Assembly: GCA_900548145.1 (NCBI GenBank)
Contig: URJB01000053.1
Location: 1 to 13,979, forward strand
Direction: 5' to 3'
DNA length: 13,979 nucleotides
From: an uncultured Eubacteriales bacterium
GTDB lineage: Bacteria > Bacillota > Clostridia > Christensenellales > Aristaeellaceae
Part shown: positions 1-6,633 of the stretch, one piece after another
How the letters are laid out: every line of letters begins with the position of its first letter
How positions within the stretch are numbered: the first letter of the stretch is position 1
Made by a program: the position numbers and the translations under genes
The notes under the pieces: generated by a model
What the model saw: only the letters and a program-made list of their open reading frames with translations
Database searches by the model: none
What the model was told of the DNA's origin: nothing

Positions 1-210
1 GGCGGGCCGCCTCTGGAGTCGCCGTGCCGCTGGCTTTCTTTGGTACTTTCTTTCGAAGCGAAAGAAAGTACTTCCCCCCTCGGGGCGGCAGCCCCACCAC
101 CCGCGCCAGAATCGGCGCGTCAATCCCGCCGACAGGGAACTGATTTCGGCAAAGTTGCCGTATCATGCCGCTTGCAGGGGGCTTTCCGCTCGCCCCATGC
201 ACCCCTTTGG
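1..210 (+). repeat. Left copy of hairpin-rich intergenic repeat
   Basis: Positions 1-41 are identical to the reverse complement of 13878-13918. Beyond that the two copies share an ordered series of hairpins. H1 is a perfect 13-bp stem, 43-55 with 59-71, built from a CTTTCTTTCG arm. H2 is GGGGC/GCCCC at 82-86 and 91-95. H3 is CGCGCC/GGCGCG at 102-107 and 114-119, followed by TCAA. A block CTTTCCGCTCGCCC lies at 182-195, and CCTTTGG at 204-210. H1 and H2 differ in sequence between the copies but keep their pairing. No convincing gene lies here; the 68-codon frame at 40-246 runs across the hairpins and has no ribosome binding site. The element may start before the window. Its function is unknown; it looks like a dispersed non-coding repeat or structured RNA/DNA element. 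Confidence 0.8.
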
Positions 211-278
211 GCCGCAGCCGCAGACATATCCCATTCAAATTTATAAAATAGGCCTGCTCTTTCCTCAACGCAAACATT

Positions 279-308
279 AAACGGAGCGCACGACAGTGCG
301 CTCTGTTT
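279..308 (-). terminator. Probable terminator of the AI-2E-family gene
   Basis: An inverted repeat with arms GAGCGCAC (284-291) and GTGCGCTC (296-303) surrounds a 4-base loop and is extended by AAAC/GTTT on the outside. It lies about 70 bases past the stop of the minus-strand gene that ends at 375. The U-tract on the minus strand is weak (GTTTAATGTTT), so termination may be inefficient, or the hairpin may belong to the neighbouring repeat. Confidence 0.45.
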
Positions 309-374
309 GTGTACACCTGAACTTCCTTTATTCACGAAAATAATGCCGGGATACCGCCAAAGGAAGCCCCCATT

Positions 375-1499
375 TCATTCCCCCACATGCTCCAGCGAAC
401 GCTCCCGCAGCCGCTGGTTCACGTGCTGCCGCAGCAGCGTGTAGATCACCGACGTGAGGGGAATGAACAGCAGCATCCCCACAATGCCCAGAAGCCCTTC
501 GCCCAGTACGACGGCCAAAAGCACCCATAGGGACGGCAGACCGATGGCGTTGCCCATGACGTGGGGATAGATCAGATTGCCCTCCAACTGCTGCAGGGCG
601 ATGAACATGACCACAAATAAAAGCGCCTGCATGGGATCCACCATTAAAATCAAAAGCGCGCCCGTAATGCAGCCGATCCACGCGCCGAGGACGGGAATCA
701 GCGCCGTTACGGAAATAAAGACGCTGATGAGCAAAGCATAGGGGAAACGGAAGATCGTCATGCACAGGAAGAAGGCCCCGCCAAGGATCAGCGCTTCCAG
801 ACATTGCCCGGAAATAAAGGAGGAAAACGTCCGCAGGGTCAGGCTGCCCACTTCCAGCAGCCGGTCCATGGTCTTTTTCGGCAGATAGGCGAAGCCCACC
901 CGGGTCAGCTGCCGCTGCAGACGCTCCTTGGCGAAAAGAAAATAGATCATGAACATGACGGTGAAGAAAAACTGCAAAACCGACGAATACACCGCGCCGA
1001 TCACGCCGGTGGAGAAGACCGCGCCCTTCAGGGCCAGATTCAGCAGCTGGTCCAGCTGATTCTTGATCTGATCCGGGGTCTGGAGCATACTCTGAACATA
1101 CTCGCTCAGATCGATGTCGTATTGCAGCAGCCATTGATTCAGCTTGGCGAAGGCCTTGGGCGCCAGCAGAATGATGCTCTCGATAGCCCGCTTGATCTCC
1201 GGGGCCATCAGCGCTACCATCAGGTAGATCACCAGCGCCACCAGCAGCAGTACGATCAGCAAAGAAAGCGGGCGGCGCAGACTTTTCGCTTTTTTCATGC
1301 CGCCGAAGACTTTCGTCTCAAAAAACCGCATGGGCACGTTGAGGATAAATGCCAGCCCTGCGCCAAAGAGAAAGGGCTGCAGGATCTTCAATAGCGCCAG
1401 CAGCAGCCCCCAGGCCAGATCGGCGTGCTGCACCGCCGTGTAGATCACGATCAGCAGCGTGCCCAGCAGCAAAATTTCCCGGTGCCTTTGCTTCTCCAT
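375..1499 (-). CDS. AI-2E/PerM family transporter
   Basis: A 374-residue polytopic inner-membrane protein of the AI-2E transporter (PerM/TqsA/YtvI-type) superfamily. Members export small molecules or act as ion-coupled antiporters; the substrate here cannot be told. The family layout is visible. Hydrophobic segments lie at about 9-25, 30-55 and 78-100. A soluble amphipathic stretch follows (about 100-160). The C-terminal half has the signatures ISGQCLEALILG (229-240), IPVLGAWIG (268-276) and QQLEGNLIYPHVMG (303-316). Length matches the family (about 350-380). The ATG at 1499 is chosen because GGGAGGG precedes it and the protein then starts with a typical short cytoplasmic tail; the upstream in-frame extension would run through the promoter and into the divergent dus gene. 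It is a single-gene transcription unit. The family call is firm and the function is open. Confidence 0.9.
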   Translation of the reverse strand: MEKQRHREILLLGTLLIVIYTAVQHADLAWGLLLALLKILQPFLFGAGLAFILNVPMRFFETKVFGGMKKAKSLRRPLSLLIVLLLVALVIYLMVALMAPEIKRAIESIILLAPKAFAKLNQWLLQYDIDLSEYVQSMLQTPDQIKNQLDQLLNLALKGAVFSTGVIGAVYSSVLQFFFTVMFMIYFLFAKERLQRQLTRVGFAYLPKKTMDRLLEVGSLTLRTFSSFISGQCLEALILGGAFFLCMTIFRFPYALLISVFISVTALIPVLGAWIGCITGALLILMVDPMQALLFVVMFIALQQLEGNLIYPHVMGNAIGLPSLWVLLAVVLGEGLLGIVGMLLFIPLTSVIYTLLRQHVNQRLRERSLEHVGE

Positions 1500-1544
1500 A
1501 CGCGTCCCTCCCAGTGGGTTTTTCCCATTTTTTGACTTTCTCCG

Positions 1545-1573
1545 TTTCATTTTACCATATTTTCTGTTATCAT
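1545..1573 (+). promoter_or_regulatory. Possible promoter of the dihydrouridine synthase gene
   Basis: An extended -10, TGTTATCAT (TATCAT at 1568-1573), has a poor -35 (TTTCAT at 1545-1550) 17 bases upstream. It overlaps the promoter of the divergent gene, so the two transcription units would share this AT-rich 120-bp gap. Another TTGACT at 1532-1537 has no good -10 at the right distance. Confidence 0.35.
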
Positions 1574-1578
1574 CCAAA
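1549..1578 (-). promoter_or_regulatory. Promoter of the AI-2E-family gene
   Basis: Reading the minus strand, TTTGGA (1578-1573) and an extended -10 TGGTAAAAT, with TAAAAT at 1554-1549, are separated by 18 bases. This lies about 50 bases upstream of the start at 1499. The -35 is a partial match to TTGACA; the extended -10 is good. Confidence 0.55.
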
Positions 1579-1620
1579 CGGTACTTTTTTTGACTATGGC
1601 AAAGAACAGGAAGATGCCCG

Positions 1621-2553
1621 ATGAAAATTCTATTCGCCCCTATGGAGGGGATTGCGCACTGGCTGTACCGCAGCGCCCAGCACGCCTGTTTCGATGGGGC
1701 GGACGAATATTTTCTGCCCTTTTGGAGCCCCCGGGGCCAGTCGCTGACCCATCGGGAGCAGGCGGACGTTCTGCCGGAGAATAACGCCGGTATGAAGGCC
1801 GTGCCCCAAATCCTGTCCAACAGCAGCGAGGACTTTCTCTGGGCGGCGGACAAGCTGAAAGCGCTGGGCTACGAGGAGGTCAACATCAATCTGGGCTGTC
1901 CCTCCGGCACAGTGGTGCGCAAGCATCGGGGCGCGGGGCTGCTGGCCTACCCGGAGGAGCTGGAACGCTTTCTGGACGGAGTTTTCGAAAAATCGCCGGT
2001 TGCCGTGTCCCTCAAGACCCGGCTGGGCATGGAAAGCCCGGAGGAATGGCCCGCCCTGCTGGAGCTGTTCAACCGATACCCGGCCCGGCGGCTGATCCTG
2101 CATCCCCGCAGCCGGGCGGAGCAATACGGCGGAAGCCCGCATCGGGAGTGGTACGACTACACCCTTCGGGAAAGCAAACTCCCCGTGTGCTATAACGGTG
2201 ATCTTTTCACCGCCGAAGCCCTGCGGGAGTTCAAACGGCGCTATCCCGGAACGGAAAGCGTCATGTGCGGCCGGGGCTTTCTGTATCATCCGGGGCTTGT
2301 GAATCTGTACAATGGAAAAACGGAGAGCGTCGAAGCTCTCCGCCGGTTTCACCAGATGCTCTATGACGGCTACCGGGCGCAGATCGGCACCGAAGCCTTT
2401 GTGCTGTGCAAAATGAAAGAAGTCTGGGCCTGTCTGGGCAAGGGCATGGGGCTGGGACCCAAGACCCTGAAAGCCATCCATAAGGCCATGCGCTATCCCG
2501 CCTTTGAAACGGCGGTGGATAACGCCTTTGCCGAGTTCGCCGCCAGAGCGTGA
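1621..2553 (+). CDS. tRNA-dihydrouridine synthase
   Basis: A 310-residue FMN-dependent Dus-family (COG0042) TIM-barrel enzyme. It reduces specific uridines in tRNA loops to dihydrouridine using NAD(P)H. The start FAPMEGI (5-11) is the FMN-binding first strand. NLGCPSGTVV (90-99) carries the catalytic Cys93. KTRLGM (132-137), LHPRSR (160-165), NGD (192-194) and CGRGFLYHPG (216-225) are the usual flavin and phosphate-binding segments, and KMKE (264-267) is in the C-terminal helical RNA-binding domain. Length is normal. The start is backed by AGGA about nine bases upstream. It is divergent from the AI-2E-family gene and its stop is five bases from the stop of the convergent EamA gene. Which of the DusA/B/C-like target sites it serves cannot be read from the sequence. 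Confidence 0.93.
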   Translation: MKILFAPMEGIAHWLYRSAQHACFDGADEYFLPFWSPRGQSLTHREQADVLPENNAGMKAVPQILSNSSEDFLWAADKLKALGYEEVNINLGCPSGTVVRKHRGAGLLAYPEELERFLDGVFEKSPVAVSLKTRLGMESPEEWPALLELFNRYPARRLILHPRSRAEQYGGSPHREWYDYTLRESKLPVCYNGDLFTAEALREFKRRYPGTESVMCGRGFLYHPGLVNLYNGKTESVEALRRFHQMLYDGYRAQIGTEAFVLCKMKEVWACLGKGMGLGPKTLKAIHKAMRYPAFETAVDNAFAEFAARA

Positions 2554-2558
2554 CCGGC

Positions 2559-2972
2559 TTACAGCACCATGACCAGCGTGCCCGCCGCGATCAGCGCCGC
2601 GCCGATCAGGCTTTTCATGTTGAACTGCTCGTGCAGGAACACCCACGCCAGAATCAGCGTGATGACCACGCTCAGCTTGTCGATGGGCACCACCTTGCTG
2701 GCCTGACCCAACTGCAGCGCCCGGTAGTAGCACAGCCACGACGCGCCCGTGGCCAGGCCGGACAGGATCAGGAACAGCCAGCTTTTCCGGCTGATCTCGG
2801 CAATGCCGCCCTGCGCGTTGGTCAGGAACACCATGCCCCAGGACATGACCACCACCACCAGTGTGCGAATGGCCGTCGCCAGGGTGGAATTGACCCCGTC
2901 GATGCCGACTTTCGCCAAGATCGAGGTCAGCGCGGCAAATACCGAGGAAAGCACCGCATACACAGCCCACAT
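2559..2972 (-). CDS. Single-domain EamA/DMT-type transporter
   Basis: A 137-residue membrane protein matching one EamA repeat of the drug/metabolite transporter superfamily. It resembles the short COG2510-type proteins, which probably pair as dimers to make a ten-helix carrier. About five hydrophobic helices are visible: 2-20, 33-50, 66-84, 94-112 and 120-137. Family signatures include LATAIRT (31-37), YYRALQLGQASKVVPIDKLS (82-101) and FLHEQ (112-116). The frame stays open further upstream, but the ATG at 2972 is preferred: it opens directly into the first helix and lies about 33 bases after the predicted transcription start. A GGGAG sits about ten bases ahead, which is a long spacing. The substrate is unknown. 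Confidence 0.85.
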   Translation of the reverse strand: MWAVYAVLSSVFAALTSILAKVGIDGVNSTLATAIRTLVVVVMSWGMVFLTNAQGGIAEISRKSWLFLILSGLATGASWLCYYRALQLGQASKVVPIDKLSVVITLILAWVFLHEQFNMKSLIGAALIAAGTLVMVL

Positions 2973-3011
2973 GAATTTCCATCTCCCTTGACGTTCCAAA
3001 AACTCCCCCAC

Positions 3012-3040
3012 AGTATAGTCCTGCCAGACCCAAAGAACAA
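3012..3040 (-). promoter_or_regulatory. Promoter of the EamA-type gene
   Basis: On the minus strand TTGTTC (3040-3035) and TATACT (3017-3012) are separated by 17 bases, 40 bases upstream of the ATG at 2972. It stands back to back with the glnS promoter; the two -35 elements are 33 bases apart. Confidence 0.7.
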
Positions 3041-3073
3041 GAAGGAAATAGGGCTGCGCGTGGCCCGCGCCCC

Positions 3074-3102
3074 TTGCCAAACGCCCGTTTTCGTTCTATA
3101 AT
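3074..3102 (+). promoter_or_regulatory. Promoter of glnS
   Basis: TTGCCA (3074-3079), a 17-base spacer and a perfect TATAAT (3097-3102). Transcription would start near 3109, leaving a leader of about 65 bases before the ATG at 3175. That is too short for a T-box, and none is seen. Confidence 0.8.
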
Positions 3103-3174
3103 GGGCGAAACGACTGCTTTCTGCGGCCAACCGCCGCTATCAGCCGTCAATACAGGAAAGGATGAGCGATCAGA

Positions 3175-4932
3175 ATGGAAACGACCACGACGAACAAGAC
3201 CAATTTTATCTGGGAAGCCGTAGAGCAGGATTTGGAGAGTGGCCGTTACCAGAACGTGCACACCCGCTTTCCACCCGAACCCAACGGCTACCTGCATATC
3301 GGCCACTGCAAGGCCATGTTCGCGGATTTCCAGACTGCGGAAAGATTCGGCGGCGTGACCAATCTGCGCTTTGACGATACCAACCCCGCCAAGGAAGAGA
3401 CCGAGTACGTGGACGGCATCATGGAGGACATCCACTGGCTGGGCTTCGACTGGAAGGGCGGTTTGTTCTTCGCCAGCGAATACTATGACAAATGCTACGA
3501 GATCGCCGTGGACTGGATCAAACGCGGTCTGGCCTATGTGTGCGAGCTGAGCCCCGAGCAGGTGCGCGAATACCGCGGCACCCTGACCAAGCCCGGCAAG
3601 AACAGCCCCTACCGCGACCGTCCCGTGGAGGAAAGTCTGCGCCTGTTTGAAGAAATGAAGGCGGGCAAGCATCCCGAGGGCAGCATGATCCTTCGGATGA
3701 AGATCGACATGGCCAGCCCCAACATCAATATGCGCGACCCGGCCATGTACCGCATCCTGTATAAGGAACATCACCGCACCGGCAAGAAGTGGTGCATCTA
3801 CCCCATGTACGACTTCGCCCACCCCATCGGCGACGCGCTGGAGGGCATCACCCACAGCCTGTGCTCGCTGGAATATGAAGATCACCGCCCCCTGTACGAC
3901 TGGGTGGTGGAGCACGCCCAGAATATGCTGCCCGGCCATCCCCGGCAGATCGAGTTCAGCCGCCTGAACCTGACCCAGACCATCATGTCCAAACGTTATC
4001 TGCGGATGCTGGTGGAAAAGGGCTATGTGTCCGGCTGGGACGATCCCCGGATGCCCACGCTGTGCGCCATGCGCCGCCGGGGGTACACCCCCGCCGCCAT
4101 TCATGACTTCATCGACCGCATCGGTCTGGCCAAGGCGGACAGCACCGTCGATCTGGCGCTGCTGGAGCACTGCGTGCGCGAGGATCTGGGCGGCAAGGCC
4201 CGCCGCGCCATGGCCGTGGTGCATCCCCTGAAGGTCGTTCTGCAGAATTGGCCGGAGGACCGGGCGGAAGAACTGGAAATGGAAAACCATCCCGATCATC
4301 CCGAATGGGGCACCCATAAGGTGGTGCTGACCCGGGAGATCTACATCGAGCAGGAAGACTTCATGGAAGTGCCTGTGAAAAAGTATTTCCGTATGTTCCC
4401 CGGCAATGAGGTGCGGCTCAAGGGCGCGTACATCGTGCGCTGCGACGGCTGCGAAAAGGACGAAGACGGTAATGTGACCGCCGTCCTGTGCACCGTGGAT
4501 ATGGACACCCGCAACGGCACCGAGGGTGCCAACCGCAAGGTGAAGGGCACGCTGCACTGGGTCAGCGCCAGCGAGAATATTCCCTTCGAAGCTCGTCTGT
4601 ACGAGCCTTTGATGATGAAGGAGACCGAGGAGGAGACCGCCGCCGAGGCTGCTCAGAGCGAGGCCGAAGCCAAGGCGGAGGCCGACGGCGAGGAGACCGT
4701 GGTGTCCAGCGCCACTCTCAAGACCGATTTCCTCAAGAAGCTGAACCCCAACAGTCTGGAAGTGTGCCACGGCTATCTTTCCAAGGCGCTGGGCGAGGCC
4801 AACGTGGGCGACACCTATCAGTTCCTGCGGGTGGGCTACTTCTGCAAGGATCAGGATTCCACCCCTGAAATGCCCGTTTTCAACCGGGTGGTGGGGCTGA
4901 AGGATACCTTCGCCAAGCAGGTGAAAGCATGA
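3175..4932 (+). CDS. glnS: Glutaminyl-tRNA synthetase
   Basis: A 585-residue class I synthetase that charges tRNA-Gln with glutamine directly. The Rossmann core starts at TNFIWEAVEQDL and has PPEPNGYLHIGH, with the HIGH ATP motif at 41-44. Further in are LRFDDTNP, the substrate-site stretch YDFAHPIGDALEGITHS, and the second ATP motif as MSKR (271-274), as in E. coli GlnRS. The anticodon-binding beta-barrels follow, ending in FNRVVGLKDTF. It is about 30 residues longer than E. coli GlnRS (554). Much of the excess is a Glu/Ala-rich segment at about 483-507, between the end of one barrel segment and TLKTDFLKKLNP, probably a flexible loop. The start was chosen because it aligns with the family N-terminus; the AGGAAAGGA upstream is rather far (about 13 bases). 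The next gene begins inside its stop codon. Confidence 0.97.
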   Translation: METTTTNKTNFIWEAVEQDLESGRYQNVHTRFPPEPNGYLHIGHCKAMFADFQTAERFGGVTNLRFDDTNPAKEETEYVDGIMEDIHWLGFDWKGGLFFASEYYDKCYEIAVDWIKRGLAYVCELSPEQVREYRGTLTKPGKNSPYRDRPVEESLRLFEEMKAGKHPEGSMILRMKIDMASPNINMRDPAMYRILYKEHHRTGKKWCIYPMYDFAHPIGDALEGITHSLCSLEYEDHRPLYDWVVEHAQNMLPGHPRQIEFSRLNLTQTIMSKRYLRMLVEKGYVSGWDDPRMPTLCAMRRRGYTPAAIHDFIDRIGLAKADSTVDLALLEHCVREDLGGKARRAMAVVHPLKVVLQNWPEDRAEELEMENHPDHPEWGTHKVVLTREIYIEQEDFMEVPVKKYFRMFPGNEVRLKGAYIVRCDGCEKDEDGNVTAVLCTVDMDTRNGTEGANRKVKGTLHWVSASENIPFEARLYEPLMMKETEEETAAEAAQSEAEAKAEADGEETVVSSATLKTDFLKKLNPNSLEVCHGYLSKALGEANVGDTYQFLRVGYFCKDQDSTPEMPVFNRVVGLKDTFAKQVKA

Positions 4933-6464
4933 CCAAAACCTTGAAGGGAGAAAGCCGCGACTGGCTTTCTCCCCTTTTCTGCTGGCTGTACGCCGCCATG
5001 CTCCTGTGGGTGCTGGGGCTTCTGACGCTGGGCCAGCGGGCCATGGAGGGGTATTATGCCCATGGCTTCTGCGTGGAAAACTGGGTTCTGCTGCTGGCGG
5101 CGGCAGGGCTGACCGGCTTATGGGTCTGGCGGCTGAGAGTTCGGCCGGTCAAGCTGCCGCAGCCGGCTTCTTCCTCTCGAATGGCGTGGGCACGGGCCGC
5201 ACTGTATCTGGCGCTGTTCGCCGTTCAATGCCTGATGGCCCGGTGTTTGTGGTTCTATTTTGCCTTCGACCCTTCCGCCGTCCGGCAGGGTGCGGAAGCG
5301 CTGGCCCTGGGTCAGCCCCTGTCCGAGGAATGGCGCGCCTATTTCCGTCAGTGCCCCAACAACGCGCCGCTGACGGTGATCCTGTCGCTGGTGTATCGGC
5401 TGGGAAAGAAGCTGGGCTTGGCCGAGCCCTATGTGTTGGAGGTTTACGGCGCGGCGCTACTGACCAACCTCAGCGTGGCCACGGCCATGGCGGTACTGCG
5501 GCGGCTCAAGGTGCGTCCCTCTGTTCGGCGGGTCGGTTTTGGGCTGGCGGCGGTATGGCTGCTGTTTTCGCCCTTTATCATCATGCCCTATACGGACACC
5601 TACGCCTGTCTGTTTCCCGTGCTGGGAATGCTGATCCTGTTGACGGACTGGAAAGCGCCGGTGCGCTACGGTCTGGCGGCGCTGTGCTGCTCATTGGGCG
5701 GGGCGGTGAAGCCCAGTGCCTATATCCTGCTGATCGCTGCCTTGCTGCTGGGTACGATCCGCTTCCTTTTCCGCAAGAAAAACGCCGCCCTTTGGAAACG
5801 GGGTTTGTGCATCCTTGCCGCCGTTATCATAGGCGTTTTGCCCGGTATGGCGCTGGAAAAAGGCTCCGTCAAGCTGCTGACGGGCTCTACAGCTCCGGAG
5901 GAAGCGCTGGGCAGCGCCCATTATCTCATGATCGGGCTGGATGACCAGTACTGGGGCGGACATTCCGCTGAGGGCGTGACCTATTCCGGCAGCTTTGCCA
6001 CGGCGAAGGAACGCACCCGCGCCAATCTGGCCCGGGCGCTGGAAGAAGTACAGAACCGTACCCTGGGCGAAAATCTGCACTTCTTTTCCGTAAAGGCCTA
6101 TAAGGCTTACGCAGACGGCACTTTCGCCTTCAACAGCTATCTGGTGGAGGAGCCGGTGCGACGCAGCGACCGTCTGTCTCTGTTCCTGCGGAAAATCTTC
6201 TACCGGGAAGGCACGTGGAATCCCGCTTACCGAGCCGCGATGCAGTGCCTCTGGCTGGTGGTGCTGCTGGGCTGCCTCGCCGCCGCCCTTTTGCGGCGGA
6301 GGGAGTACGCCGTGCAGCTCTGCGCTCTGTCCCTGCTGGGGCTGACGGCTTATCAGCTGCTGTTCGAGGTCTGGCCCAGATATCTGTTTCTGTACGCGCC
6401 GGTGTTTCTGGTGCTGGCGCTGCTGGGCGTGGAAAAGCTGGGGCAGCGCCGGGAAAAACAATAA
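4929..6464 (+). CDS. GT-C type integral membrane glycosyltransferase (PMT-like)
   Basis: A 511-residue polytopic membrane protein resembling the PMT/GT39-like GT-C enzymes of Firmicutes. These move a sugar from a lipid-linked donor onto a cell-envelope acceptor outside the membrane. Hydrophobic segments lie at about 12-34, 50-68, 88-112, 144-157, 170-190, 200-220, 224-238, 247-279, 291-309, 436-455 and 463-500. D114 in FAFDPSA, after the second or third helix, is in the place of the GT-C catalytic acid. CPNNAPLTV (142-150), MPYTDTYACLFP (219-230), VKPSAY (260-265) and WPRYLFLYAP (482-491) are recurrent in this family. A hydrophilic region at about 310-430 is the likely extracytoplasmic domain. 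ATGA overlaps the glnS stop and AGGTGA sits just upstream, so translation is probably coupled. Donor and acceptor are unknown. Confidence 0.75.
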   Translation: MTKTLKGESRDWLSPLFCWLYAAMLLWVLGLLTLGQRAMEGYYAHGFCVENWVLLLAAAGLTGLWVWRLRVRPVKLPQPASSSRMAWARAALYLALFAVQCLMARCLWFYFAFDPSAVRQGAEALALGQPLSEEWRAYFRQCPNNAPLTVILSLVYRLGKKLGLAEPYVLEVYGAALLTNLSVATAMAVLRRLKVRPSVRRVGFGLAAVWLLFSPFIIMPYTDTYACLFPVLGMLILLTDWKAPVRYGLAALCCSLGGAVKPSAYILLIAALLLGTIRFLFRKKNAALWKRGLCILAAVIIGVLPGMALEKGSVKLLTGSTAPEEALGSAHYLMIGLDDQYWGGHSAEGVTYSGSFATAKERTRANLARALEEVQNRTLGENLHFFSVKAYKAYADGTFAFNSYLVEEPVRRSDRLSLFLRKIFYREGTWNPAYRAAMQCLWLVVLLGCLAAALLRRREYAVQLCALSLLGLTAYQLLFEVWPRYLFLYAPVFLVLALLGVEKLGQRREKQ

Positions 6465-6484
6465 TCCCCTTAGAGGGGGACGAA

Positions 6485-6515
6485 AGCACGGAGAAAAATC
6501 TCTCCGTGCTTTTTT
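6485..6515 (+). terminator. Terminator of the glnS-glycosyltransferase operon
   Basis: Perfect 10-bp stem AGCACGGAGA (6485-6494) and TCTCCGTGCT (6501-6510), six-base loop, then a run of T from 6510 to 6515. It lies 20 bases after the stop codon at 6464. A small CCCCT/AGGGG hairpin lies between the stop and the terminator. Confidence 0.93.
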
Positions 6516-6560
6516 GCTGGAAAAGTTCACACAGGTCGTCTTTGGGGATAAGAAACGTGC

Positions 6561-6589
6561 TTGTTTTCATGGCTGGGATATGCTAAATT
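6561..6589 (+). promoter_or_regulatory. Promoter of the GH78-type gene
   Basis: TTGTTT (6561-6566), a 17-base spacer and TAAATT (6584-6589) with TG one base upstream (extended -10). The start codon is at 6634, behind AAAGGAGG (6617-6624). Confidence 0.6.
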
Positions 6590-6633
6590 GTGGGAAAATC
6601 GGAAGAAGCACAGGGCAAAGGAGGACGCGCTCC

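Noticed and set aside
40..246. 68-codon frame in the left repeat
   Set aside because: It crosses the repeat hairpins, has no ribosome binding site, and the right copy does not preserve the frame.
3103..3174. T-box or other riboswitch in the glnS leader
   Set aside because: The leader is only about 65 bases and shows neither a T-box sequence nor a terminator.
1630..4770. Minus-strand open frame of 1046 codons
   Set aside because: It lies opposite dus, the EamA gene and glnS, all of which have clear family motifs. Long antisense frames are expected from GC-rich codon use; the protein is low-complexity with no recognisable domain.
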